Source: Chryseolinea serpens (lineage in GTDB: Bacteria; Bacteroidota; Bacteroidia; Cytophagales; Cyclobacteriaceae). From it: a DNA stretch of 64,000 nt. The notes beneath the pieces are model-generated. The model was not told where the DNA came from and ran no database searches. It saw only the letters and a list, made by a program, of their open reading frames with translations. Within the stretch, counting starts at the first letter, position 1. Every line of letters starts with the position of its first letter. Both the position numbers and the translations under genes were made by a program. Below are positions 53,191-62,720 of this stretch, one piece after another. The stretch spans positions 248,001 to 312,000 of the forward strand of contig NZ_FQWQ01000004.1 in NCBI RefSeq assembly GCF_900129725.1, in the 5' to 3' direction.

Positions 53191-56100
53191 ATGAAATTTT
53201 TGCTCCTTATTGTCTTGGGCACTGTCATGTACATGCCCCTGCATTCACAATCCTCAGCTCCGAATATCCTTCCGCCGTCGCCCGATGCGACGGCTTTTGC
53301 TAAATACACGGAGATCCCCATCGGAAGTTACACCGGGATTCCACCCATTGACATTCCGCTATATACGATTTCAAGCGGCCGCATCACCGTGCCCATCGCT
53401 TTATCGTATCATGCCGGTGGCATTAAAGTAGAGGATATCGCCAGTAACATCGGAACCAACTGGACGCTGCAAGGCCTGGGCTCCGTTAGCCGTTCCATAC
53501 ACGGATTGGCTGACGACGTTCCCGTGAAAGGTTTTTTCGATAACTACATTCAGGCAGATATGGTTACCTCCAACGACGACCTGTATGAGATCGCACAAAA
53601 TAACATCGACACACAACCCGATGCCTACTATTTCAATGTGGGTAACTATTCCGGCCAACTCATCTTTGCCAAAGATGGTACCTGCTACACCATACCGCAC
53701 TCCAACTTGCGCATAAAACCCGGCGTTGGGCCGTTGAAGGGAAACAACAGTCAGTGGGAGATCACCACCGAGGACGGTACGGTCTACATACTCGGCAAAG
53801 AAGAGGTCACGAGTGCGGTCAGCTATTGTGCAGTAAACGGAGGCATACCCACCCAACCCCAAACACCGCCCTATATCTCCGCCTGGTACGTAACCGAAAT
53901 ACAAGAGCCTCATTTGGCCAATCATGTCACATTCTCTTACTTCTCTATCCCTGCAGTAAGGTATGATGTGAAAGGGACTGCCAGTCAAACACACTTGGAC
54001 AATCCATCCGTAGAAAAGGGTAGAACTTCCTATTGCAATTCGGAAGTCACCGTGTCTTCATACGCCGTGATCGATCATATTACCTACCGGGGAGGCACCA
54101 TAGAGTTTGGCCGGGAGGGGCGACTTGATTTTGGAGGAATGCGCATTAGTGGGATGATCATCAAAAATTACCATGGCCAAACCCTAAAATCCTTTGTATT
54201 TGATAACGATCACTATTTCGATGCCGTCTGCGACGGTTCGGAATGTATGCGTCTAAAGCTAAATGCCGTAACGGAGATCGGAAGCGACGGTTCGAAAAAA
54301 CCACCCTATAGGTTTACCTACAACACTACAAAACTCCCTTCCCGAAAATCGCTGGACACCGACTATTGGGGATATTTCAACAACAAGGGGAACACCTTGG
54401 GCTATCCGGATTTTCAGGACTACTTCGATGAGGCACCTGAGATCATCGCCCTCCCCGGCGACGACAAAGGCGCCGATCCCGATGCGGCCAAAGCCGGCGT
54501 GCTCACACAGATACAATATCCAACAGGCGGCTCGATGAGTTTCGACTATGAATTGAATGAAGTGGTTTCTTCCCAGCTCCGCAATCAAACCTCCAAACCT
54601 GAAAAATATTCCATAAAAAAATCGGACGATGGCACCGCGGCCACAACCACGGCCACTTTCACCATCAAAGGATATTTCAAAGCCGGTCTCTATGTAAATG
54701 TCAAATACCAAACCACAGGTTGTCAGGATCCAGGCAGTGATATCCCCAGCATACAGGCCAACTGTCCGACGATATTGATCACCAATACAGGCAGGGCCGC
54801 CGACCAGCATCTTTTCCAGGCGACAAACATCACGGAGAGCGCGATGTTCCTGAACAACGGGACCTACAAGATCACGGTGCAAAACGTGAAAGGAATTCAG
54901 ACCTATTTCATGGACGTAACGTTCCGGCCCGAAATAGATTCTCCAAACAAGTACGCCGGCGGCCTGCGCGTAAAGCATATTTCCATCCAGGACGACCTCG
55001 GCGCCGTCATGACCAAAGACTATACATACAACGACACCGACGGAACTTCCACGGGCAGGCTATCAGGCTTCCCGAAGTACTACTACAAAGATATTAACTA
55101 CGTCCTCATGGCAGATCGGGCGGATCGCCCTCCAATGGAAGAGAGGATAAATCAATTTACCCGTACGACTGAATCCAACTCCACCTTGGGCAACTCACGC
55201 GGCAGCTATGTGGGCTATGGAAAAGTGACGGAGACCAACTCCCTTTCGGGAATAAGTGAATACTACTACACATCCGTCTGGAAATCCGAAAAAGAAAACA
55301 CCACAACCTACCTGGATGACAACCTCTACGATCAGCCCTTCGGTCCCCCGAGATATGATAACGAATGGACACGAGGATTTCTATCGAAGCAAATCGACTA
55401 CAGCAGCGGGGTTGTAAATAACAAAACGGTGTCGAGTCCAGTACGTGAGGTGAACAATACCTACACCACTTTGGGGACCGGCGAAGAAGTTCGCGGCGTC
55501 AAGGTGGCCGTTTACGAAAATCACGCTTTGGGTAAGGATAAGAACAAATACAAAGCATTACTCATTCACCGCTATGGAAATTTGTCGTATGTGCTTACCT
55601 CCACCGTGGAAGACTTGAAGAACAGCAACGGTACAGTATCTGTAAAAAAAGAATACCTATTCAGCCCCTCGCATAGACAATTGCAAAAGGAGACCGAAAC
55701 TTTTCTGGAGGATACTTCCACCCCAGCAAACACCTGGCGCCGTATGACTACCTTCCAATATCCCGACGACTACACGACAACTTCCGTTACCAGCGATCCC
55801 GCGAAAGCTTTGAGCAACATGAAGCGCCTGCATATGGTAAACACCGTCATCGAAAAGCAAGTGTGGGAAACGCGCAACAATATCACGACGCTGACGGACG
55901 CTGAAATAGATCTCTTCAATATCAACGGCTATGATCTTCGTCAAACCCTAAAGCTTAGTGCCGCCAAGGCCATCGGCCAAAGCAGTTACAAAACGTCCAC
56001 GATCAATGCAAGCGGTGCGTTCGAATATCAAAAGGCCAACTTCGCGACGGTAATCACGTATGGCACCTACGATGCTGCCAACGGCAATCTCGCCTTCTAT

Positions 56101-56628
56101 ACAATGCGCGACGGCACCCGCAAAGCTTATCAATGGGGGTTGAACAAACTGTATCCGGTAGCAGAGACCACGCAGACCGGCCAGGGACCTGCTTTTTACA
56201 GAGACTTCGAAGAAGACGGCAACAGCCCTGCAGGCGACGCGCACACCGGTTCGAAGAGCAAGACCGGTGGTCTTCAATACAACCTCAAAAAACTCGTAGC
56301 AGGCAGGTATGTATTGTCGTATTGGTTAAAGTCAACCGATCCCTCAAAATCAAATGACCCCTGGGAATATCAGCAGCAATGGATAGACGTAACGGGAACC
56401 ACATACAACATTTCCCTGACGGGTCAAATTGATGACCTTCGTTTTTATCCGGAAAACGCACAAATGACGACCTACACCTATTTCCCGGGCGTTGGACTTC
56501 AATCCGCTACCGATGCCAACGACCTCACTACTTACTATAAATACGATGGCTTCGGCCGGTTGAACACAGTGCGCGACGCCGACCGGAACTTAGTGAAGAA
56601 GCTTCAATACAATTACCGCGCAAAATAG
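53191..56628 (+). CDS. Secreted RHS/YD-repeat-type protein without a toxin tip
   Basis: 1145 aa. Signal peptide (MKFLLLIVLGTVMYMPLHSQ), then an N-terminal domain shared by Bacteroidota RHS-like proteins and similar to SpvB/TcaC (EIPIGSYTGIPPIDIPLYTI, VPIALSYHAGGIKVEDIASN, GTNWTLQGLGSVSRSIHGLA). The middle region is long and beta-rich (YPTGGSMSFDYELNEVVSSQ, LRVKHISIQDDLGAVMTKDY). The C-terminus ends with YD-type units (YTYFPGVGLQSATDANDLTT, YYKYDGFGRLNTVRDADRNL, VKKLQYNYRAK) but no RHS-associated core and no variable tip. It probably forms part of a beta-cocoon shell together with the 1996-aa protein encoded 56 bp downstream. Function is unknown; delivery of the neighbour's tip is an inference. 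Confidence 0.8.
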   Translation: MKFLLLIVLGTVMYMPLHSQSSAPNILPPSPDATAFAKYTEIPIGSYTGIPPIDIPLYTISSGRITVPIALSYHAGGIKVEDIASNIGTNWTLQGLGSVSRSIHGLADDVPVKGFFDNYIQADMVTSNDDLYEIAQNNIDTQPDAYYFNVGNYSGQLIFAKDGTCYTIPHSNLRIKPGVGPLKGNNSQWEITTEDGTVYILGKEEVTSAVSYCAVNGGIPTQPQTPPYISAWYVTEIQEPHLANHVTFSYFSIPAVRYDVKGTASQTHLDNPSVEKGRTSYCNSEVTVSSYAVIDHITYRGGTIEFGREGRLDFGGMRISGMIIKNYHGQTLKSFVFDNDHYFDAVCDGSECMRLKLNAVTEIGSDGSKKPPYRFTYNTTKLPSRKSLDTDYWGYFNNKGNTLGYPDFQDYFDEAPEIIALPGDDKGADPDAAKAGVLTQIQYPTGGSMSFDYELNEVVSSQLRNQTSKPEKYSIKKSDDGTAATTTATFTIKGYFKAGLYVNVKYQTTGCQDPGSDIPSIQANCPTILITNTGRAADQHLFQATNITESAMFLNNGTYKITVQNVKGIQTYFMDVTFRPEIDSPNKYAGGLRVKHISIQDDLGAVMTKDYTYNDTDGTSTGRLSGFPKYYYKDINYVLMADRADRPPMEERINQFTRTTESNSTLGNSRGSYVGYGKVTETNSLSGISEYYYTSVWKSEKENTTTYLDDNLYDQPFGPPRYDNEWTRGFLSKQIDYSSGVVNNKTVSSPVREVNNTYTTLGTGEEVRGVKVAVYENHALGKDKNKYKALLIHRYGNLSYVLTSTVEDLKNSNGTVSVKKEYLFSPSHRQLQKETETFLEDTSTPANTWRRMTTFQYPDDYTTTSVTSDPAKALSNMKRLHMVNTVIEKQVWETRNNITTLTDAEIDLFNINGYDLRQTLKLSAAKAIGQSSYKTSTINASGAFEYQKANFATVITYGTYDAANGNLAFYTMRDGTRKAYQWGLNKLYPVAETTQTGQGPAFYRDFEEDGNSPAGDAHTGSKSKTGGLQYNLKKLVAGRYVLSYWLKSTDPSKSNDPWEYQQQWIDVTGTTYNISLTGQIDDLRFYPENAQMTTYTYFPGVGLQSATDANDLTTYYKYDGFGRLNTVRDADRNLVKKLQYNYRAK

Positions 56629-56684
56629 TACCGGTAGAGCCGGCTTAAAATTTATCGTTAACCTTTTGGCCCTCGTTGTACTTT

Positions 56685-59600
56685 ATGAAAACCAAGATCA
56701 AACTCTTTTTTGTACTTATGATTTTAATATTGAAACATAACGTGCAAGGTCAGGGCTACTACGGTGGTCCGAATCAACAGCCCACGCCGGCGTCTTTGTC
56801 CTATAGCGGAGGCGCTTGTGCGGGAACCGGCGTAGTCATTCTCCTGATGCCAGGATCTGACTGCTACTCGCCGGTAGTACAGACATCGGGATGGAACTTC
56901 AGCCGCACACCAAGTTCGATAACTTATCAGACAACGAACAATGGTAGCAGCTACTCCCGGATAGTGGCCACATGGGACACACCGGGGAATGTAAACATCT
57001 ACGCCAATTACTCCTGCGCCGACGGCAACGGAAGAAGTGGTTCATCCAATCGCATCGATGTGCTCATTGCCGCTGCTGTGGAGCCGTCGGTAACCCTGTC
57101 GACGGATGTTCATAGCGTGTGCCAGGGCGATAGAATTCAATTGAAAGCATCGCCCGTAAACGGCGCTGGTGCTTACAATCAGCAGCCAACATATTTATGG
57201 TATCTGGACGGTGCGTCGGCACCGGTCCACGTAGGCCAAGAAAATCCATACAACGTCGATACCCGCAATATCACAGCGGGCTTACATACGATCGCGGTGA
57301 CCATGAACAGTGCCGCGGCGTGCCTGACCCACAACCCTTCATCGCCTTCGCCCGGCATTACCTTTCAAGTAAATGCTACGGCTTCGCTTACGGCCACGTT
57401 TAACGCTAATCCATCGTATTGTGCCAAGGCAACATCATTCCCGGTGACCATCAATGCCCATGGTGACGGCCCATTGATATATCAGTGGTATCGAAATGGT
57501 ATTCTTATAGCCACCACCTCGCAAGCCCATTATGCTTATGACTACTTAGCCGAAGGTGACCAACTGTATGGCGTAGTTTCTTCAAACGCCGTGTGTCCGC
57601 CGTCGCCCCTCAGCACGAACGTTGTTACCGCCCACCTAGCCAGCGCCACTACACCCGGAGTTTCTATCGAATTGAACAAAATTAACTACTGTGTCGGCGA
57701 GACAATGGAATATAGCGCCTCCGTGACAGGCGCTTCCACCAGCGGAGCGTCCTATCGTTGGACGCTCAATGAAGCGCAGATCTCCACGTCCGCTTCGGGA
57801 ACCATCCCTGTGGGCAAGGCGGATGCAACGGGCCTTTACTTCAATACCGACGATGTATTGGCGGTAGAAGTAAGTGGTATAACAGGAACTTGTCTGAAAG
57901 CCACCACGGCAAACAAGTCAACGGCCGCGATTCCAATAACAATAGATGAGACCCCAACAGTAACCATCGACCCGACGGGCACCGTAAGGATAAAAGATTG
58001 CACTACTTGCTCAAGATACGTCAAGGTTACCGACTTCAATCCCGCCTATTGCTACACTTGGTTGAAAGACGGACAGGCGATAACGGCTCCAAGAATACCA
58101 TATGAATACTATGCGGAAGAAGAAGGCCGTTACGCCGTAACGGCTTCCTCCGGAAATTGCAGTGTCATGTCAGAGTCGTTGACCGTAAAAATCGACAAAG
58201 CGCCCAAAGTCAATGCGGGCCGCGACGTCACCGTAACGCTTCCCATCGAAAGCCTCACGTTGACCGGCACAGTCAGCGACGAAGATGGCGATCCGCTCAC
58301 GGTGAAATGGACAGAAGCCTATGGCAACGTCTTCCCCAACATGGACCGGCCGTCGCTCGTGCTCACCGGCCTGCATAAAGGCACATACATATTCACGCTC
58401 ACAGCCGACGACGGCCTGGAAACCGCCACCGACAATGTGAAGGTCAGTGTCCTTGAACCCATCAACAACTATAACTACATACGCCAAAATATCGTGCAGG
58501 TCAAAGGCGCGGATGAAAAGACTGTAGAAAGTCTCGCCATCGGGCAGCGCCAGGAAACGTATTCCTATTTCGACGGCCTGGGCCGGCTCATGCAGACCGA
58601 CGTCACGCAGGGTTCGCCCAAGGGGCAAGATATCGTGCAAGGCATTGAATACGACGGCCTGGGAAGAGAGGCAACAAAATATTTGCCCTACGTTTCGCAA
58701 GCAGTGAACAATGGCTATTACAAAGGCGGGGCCACCGGCAATCCCCTGCTCAATTTTTATAAAGGCGACAACGACACGAGTCTCGACCCCGACGGGATTG
58801 CCAACGATGACGCGCCTTATGCCGTCGCCCTGTTCGAGACAAGTCCGTTGGGACGCGTGCTCGAACAAGGCGCTCCGGGCAAAACCTGGCAGCCCGACGG
58901 TGGCGATTTTGCAACCTCTTCCAGCAAGGCCATTAAATTTGCCTACGAAACCAACATTGCCACCGAGGTGGTGAAGTGGACCTACACACCAGCAAAAACT
59001 GTCGATGTCCTGGGATTGGTTGCGACAGGCAGCGGCACAGCGCCGGGATACTATGCCGCTGGGCAACTCTATAAGACCAGGACCAAAAACGAAGACCAAT
59101 ACGAGTCCGTCGAATACAAGGATAAAGAGGGCAGGGTTGTGCTAAAGAAGAAGCAAGTTACCGCCACCACCTGGGCCGAGACTTACTATGTCTATGACGA
59201 TGTCAACAATCTAGCCGCCGTCATCACCCCCGAGGGCACAAAGCGAATCCTCCAAACCGCCTCAGAATACTTAGGCAAGGCAACAGCGGTTAAAGAAACC
59301 TTCCTGAAGCAATGGGCTTTCCGCTACGCCCACGATGAACTGCGCCGCCTCATTGTAAAACAGGTGCCCGGTGCTGCCGCAACGCTATACGTGTACGACG
59401 AACGCGACCGCCTAATACTCACCCAGGACGGCAACCTTCGCGCCGCAAAACAATGGTTGTTCACCAAATACGACACCCAGAACCGCCCCGTCGCCACCGG
59501 ACTGTGGGATGACCCCACGGCGCTGTCACAACAACAAGCTTATGGTGCACTAAAGATGTTCTACAAAGACGCTACGCACAGCTTAAGCGAAATGTTGTCG

Positions 59601-62600
59601 ACCGCGTCAGACGACGTTCACGGCTATACACACAAGACTTTTCCGGAAGTAACCGCACCCGACAAATTCCTGACCATAACTTACTACGATCACTACGCCT
59701 TCAATCAGCTGAGCACGTTGGCCTACAACCCGCATCACCTCGACCCCACGCCGACCGACGACGGCCAGGAACCGAAACCCTTCGATCGCCTCCGCGGAAT
59801 GGTGACCGGCACCAAAGTGAAAACCCTTGACGATAACATCTGGCGATACACCGTCCTGTATTACGATCAATACCATCGCCTCATTCAAACCCAGGCTCAA
59901 AACCATAAAGAGGGTGTGGACATGACCACCCACGTATACGACTTTGCAGGCAAAGTCATGCGCACAGCTACCACACAATCCATACCCGGCAAACCCGACG
60001 TAGCGATGGTCCGCGCGTTTACCTACGATCACGCGGGCCGCTTGCTCACCACCAAACACCAAACCGGCACAGCGCCCGCCGTCATTCTGTCGCAGCAAAA
60101 ATACAACGAGTTAGGCCAGCTCATAGAAAAGAAACTCCATAGCGCTGACAATGGCGCGACATTCAAGGAACCCATCTCTTACACCTACAACATTCGTGGC
60201 TGGCTAAAGGGCATAAACAAAAACGAGTACACTTCCAGCGTGCCCGACAACCGTCTGTTCACCGAAGGGTTGTGGTACAACGACGACGGCAACATACAAT
60301 CCCAGATCTGGTGGCGACAAGACAACAAAGAAGAAAGCTATAATTACAGTTACGATACGCTGGGCAGATTCAAAGCCGCCGAATACTACAACCGGGGCCA
60401 TGACAATAAAAACCTTGCCTTCGACGAATATATCGGCAACGTTGGCAATTCGCAAAGCAAAGGCTACGACCTCAATGGCAATATCGTGCGTCTCAACCGC
60501 TTCGGGCAAAACAATGCCAACAGCTATGGCCTTGTGGACAACCTGACTTACCGCTACGCCGGCAACCAAGTCACCCGCATCGACGACGCCGTGGTCGAGA
60601 ACCCAAATGCCATGGGTTTCAAAGAATCAAAAGAAACCGACAACGAGTACACCTACGACGCCAATGGCAACATGAAAACTGACGGTAACAAAGATATCAA
60701 GGAAATCACCTACAACTACCTCAATCTGCCCAACAAGGTGACGAAGTTGAATGGGACGTATTTGGTGTATATCTACGACGCGACCGGCAAGAAGTTGAGA
60801 CAGGATCTGTACACAGCAGCCGGCACGTTGCGGAAGCGCGCGGAATACATGGGAGAATTCTTTTACGAAAACAATGCGCTACAATTTATCCAACATGAAG
60901 AAGGTCGCGTGGTCATGAACAACATCGTTCCCGAGTACCAGTATTTCCTGAAAGACCACCTGGGCAACATCCGCACCACCTTCACCACCCGCGAAGAGAC
61001 CGACAAACTAACGGCCACCCTGGAGACCAGTGCACGCAACACGGAACTGGGTCAGTTCCTCTACCTGAACGAGGCCGTGCTCATCAACGGTGCCCTCTTC
61101 AACCACACACCCAACAGCGCCACCAAGTTCTCTACCCGCCTCAGCGGCTACGACGGCACCAACGGCACCAAGGCCGAACGCGTGGGCCTGGAGCGTTCCA
61201 TCAGCGTCATGCCCGGCGACGTCATTAACATGGAGGTCTATGCCAAATACCGGAGCGCCGACAAGACCAAATGGTCCGCCGTCCTTGTCAACCTCATGAG
61301 CCTGATCGCCTCCGGCAGCACTAACGTCATTGTTGACGGCGGAGCCCCCGGAAGCCATGGCACCACGCCGTTCCCCTGGCCTGACCACCTCGACAACAAG
61401 GGCCCCGACGACGGCACCAACGACCCACCTATGGGCTTCATGAACTGGCTCGTCTTCGACCGCGACTACAACCTCCTTACCCATGGCTCCCAACGCATCA
61501 CCACCGACGGCGCCGAAGACGGCTCCGGCAAAACCTTCTCCAAAATCCAAGCCCAGGTCACCATTTCCGAACCTGGCTATATGCTAGTATATTTAACAAA
61601 TGACAGCGAACCCGGCAAAGAGCGAGACGTGTTCTTTGACGATTTCACAGTGGAACAGGTGAAGTCGGCGGTTATAGACCAAACAGATTATTACGGGTTT
61701 GGTATGGTGGCGCAGTCGCATAGGAGGGAAGGTAGCTTTAAACAAGACTATTTGTTTAATGGTAAGGAAATCCAGGATGAGCTGGATCTTGGTTGGCTCG
61801 ACTACGGGGCGAGGATGTATATGCCGGATATTGGACGGTGGGGCGTGATGGATCCTCTGATGGAAAATTTTATGAGCGTAAGTCCCTATAATTATGCGCT
61901 AAACGGTCCGACGATTTTCAATGACATCGAAGGATTGCTGCCAGGTGATCCTAAATATGCAGGCTCTGGGAACGTTGTAATAATAATTTCAGATGGACCG
62001 GGGTATCCAACTTTTGACACAAGTCCATTGGACGCGACACTATGGGATTATGGGATTTTTAGCAATTTGTCAGATGCACAAGATTGGATTAGAAAAACAT
62101 ATGGACATGATAACATAGGAATTAATAATTTAGTCATTCGTACACACGGTGCTAGTGGTACTCACGAAACACAATCAGCAATACTCGACGGCCCTCAACA
62201 AAATCATACTTATAGTGATTCAGAAGATTTTGACTACGGTTCAGAGCAAGGAGGCGAAGCTGTTGCGGCTATAATCAACATCGCCAGTTATTTAAAGAAA
62301 AATGCTAGCGTTTTACTCACGGCCTGTGGAGCATCGCAGCAAGGGACTCTATTGGCGAATTCCATATTTAAAGCGATTTCCGGAAAAAATAAGAACTTAA
62401 CTATGTATACCAATGGCAGTCTTTCGCAGATAATATGGGCAAGATCCAGGAAAATAAAAGTAGGATCACATTGGAATTCAACTTTGAATCAATGGAAACC
62501 ATGGACCATGACGACGGCTAATGGATCAAGGCCAATAAAACATGTTCCGGGAATTAGTGCCGCGGGAAGATTTATTTTCTTTCCATCGGACGCAGGATCA

Positions 62601-62675
62601 TCCAATGGTAGTTCTTCGTCAGACAGAGGGCGAAAGAAAAGGAAATCTAATAGTAGGGCAAAATCTTCCGACTAA
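56685..62675 (+). CDS. Secreted RHS-repeat protein with DUF6443-like domain and variable C-terminal effector-like tip
   Basis: 1996 aa from the ATG at 56685 (a TTG at 56676 adds three residues). Signal peptide KTKIKLFFVLMILILKHNVQ; residues ~30-580 are Ig-like/PKD repeats with many Cys; ~590-740 a DUF6443-like segment (QETYSYFDGLGRLMQTDVTQ, YDGLGREATKYLPYVS); ~800-1500 YD repeats; ~1500-1690 a carbohydrate-module-like beta region; ~1690-1747 the RHS core (GWLDYGARMYMPDIGRWGVM, PYNYALNGPTIFNDIEG). The tip (~1748-1996) is AT-rich and unlike the rest. It has NNLVIRTHGASGTHET with His1821 and ASVLLTACGASQQGTLLANS with Cys1881, 60 residues apart, each after a hydrophobic strand, as in caspase-like (clan CD) peptidases. 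It ends in a Ser/Lys/Arg-rich tail (DRGRKKRKSNSRAKSSD). A toxic or effector peptidase is inferred, not shown. Confidence 0.85.
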   Translation: MKTKIKLFFVLMILILKHNVQGQGYYGGPNQQPTPASLSYSGGACAGTGVVILLMPGSDCYSPVVQTSGWNFSRTPSSITYQTTNNGSSYSRIVATWDTPGNVNIYANYSCADGNGRSGSSNRIDVLIAAAVEPSVTLSTDVHSVCQGDRIQLKASPVNGAGAYNQQPTYLWYLDGASAPVHVGQENPYNVDTRNITAGLHTIAVTMNSAAACLTHNPSSPSPGITFQVNATASLTATFNANPSYCAKATSFPVTINAHGDGPLIYQWYRNGILIATTSQAHYAYDYLAEGDQLYGVVSSNAVCPPSPLSTNVVTAHLASATTPGVSIELNKINYCVGETMEYSASVTGASTSGASYRWTLNEAQISTSASGTIPVGKADATGLYFNTDDVLAVEVSGITGTCLKATTANKSTAAIPITIDETPTVTIDPTGTVRIKDCTTCSRYVKVTDFNPAYCYTWLKDGQAITAPRIPYEYYAEEEGRYAVTASSGNCSVMSESLTVKIDKAPKVNAGRDVTVTLPIESLTLTGTVSDEDGDPLTVKWTEAYGNVFPNMDRPSLVLTGLHKGTYIFTLTADDGLETATDNVKVSVLEPINNYNYIRQNIVQVKGADEKTVESLAIGQRQETYSYFDGLGRLMQTDVTQGSPKGQDIVQGIEYDGLGREATKYLPYVSQAVNNGYYKGGATGNPLLNFYKGDNDTSLDPDGIANDDAPYAVALFETSPLGRVLEQGAPGKTWQPDGGDFATSSSKAIKFAYETNIATEVVKWTYTPAKTVDVLGLVATGSGTAPGYYAAGQLYKTRTKNEDQYESVEYKDKEGRVVLKKKQVTATTWAETYYVYDDVNNLAAVITPEGTKRILQTASEYLGKATAVKETFLKQWAFRYAHDELRRLIVKQVPGAAATLYVYDERDRLILTQDGNLRAAKQWLFTKYDTQNRPVATGLWDDPTALSQQQAYGALKMFYKDATHSLSEMLSTASDDVHGYTHKTFPEVTAPDKFLTITYYDHYAFNQLSTLAYNPHHLDPTPTDDGQEPKPFDRLRGMVTGTKVKTLDDNIWRYTVLYYDQYHRLIQTQAQNHKEGVDMTTHVYDFAGKVMRTATTQSIPGKPDVAMVRAFTYDHAGRLLTTKHQTGTAPAVILSQQKYNELGQLIEKKLHSADNGATFKEPISYTYNIRGWLKGINKNEYTSSVPDNRLFTEGLWYNDDGNIQSQIWWRQDNKEESYNYSYDTLGRFKAAEYYNRGHDNKNLAFDEYIGNVGNSQSKGYDLNGNIVRLNRFGQNNANSYGLVDNLTYRYAGNQVTRIDDAVVENPNAMGFKESKETDNEYTYDANGNMKTDGNKDIKEITYNYLNLPNKVTKLNGTYLVYIYDATGKKLRQDLYTAAGTLRKRAEYMGEFFYENNALQFIQHEEGRVVMNNIVPEYQYFLKDHLGNIRTTFTTREETDKLTATLETSARNTELGQFLYLNEAVLINGALFNHTPNSATKFSTRLSGYDGTNGTKAERVGLERSISVMPGDVINMEVYAKYRSADKTKWSAVLVNLMSLIASGSTNVIVDGGAPGSHGTTPFPWPDHLDNKGPDDGTNDPPMGFMNWLVFDRDYNLLTHGSQRITTDGAEDGSGKTFSKIQAQVTISEPGYMLVYLTNDSEPGKERDVFFDDFTVEQVKSAVIDQTDYYGFGMVAQSHRREGSFKQDYLFNGKEIQDELDLGWLDYGARMYMPDIGRWGVMDPLMENFMSVSPYNYALNGPTIFNDIEGLLPGDPKYAGSGNVVIIISDGPGYPTFDTSPLDATLWDYGIFSNLSDAQDWIRKTYGHDNIGINNLVIRTHGASGTHETQSAILDGPQQNHTYSDSEDFDYGSEQGGEAVAAIINIASYLKKNASVLLTACGASQQGTLLANSIFKAISGKNKNLTMYTNGSLSQIIWARSRKIKVGSHWNSTLNQWKPWTMTTANGSRPIKHVPGISAAGRFIFFPSDAGSSNGSSSSDRGRKKRKSNSRAKSSD

Positions 62676-62720
62676 ATATTGACTTTAAAATCGTGGTACA
62701 AACTAAATCTTTTTTTTTTT

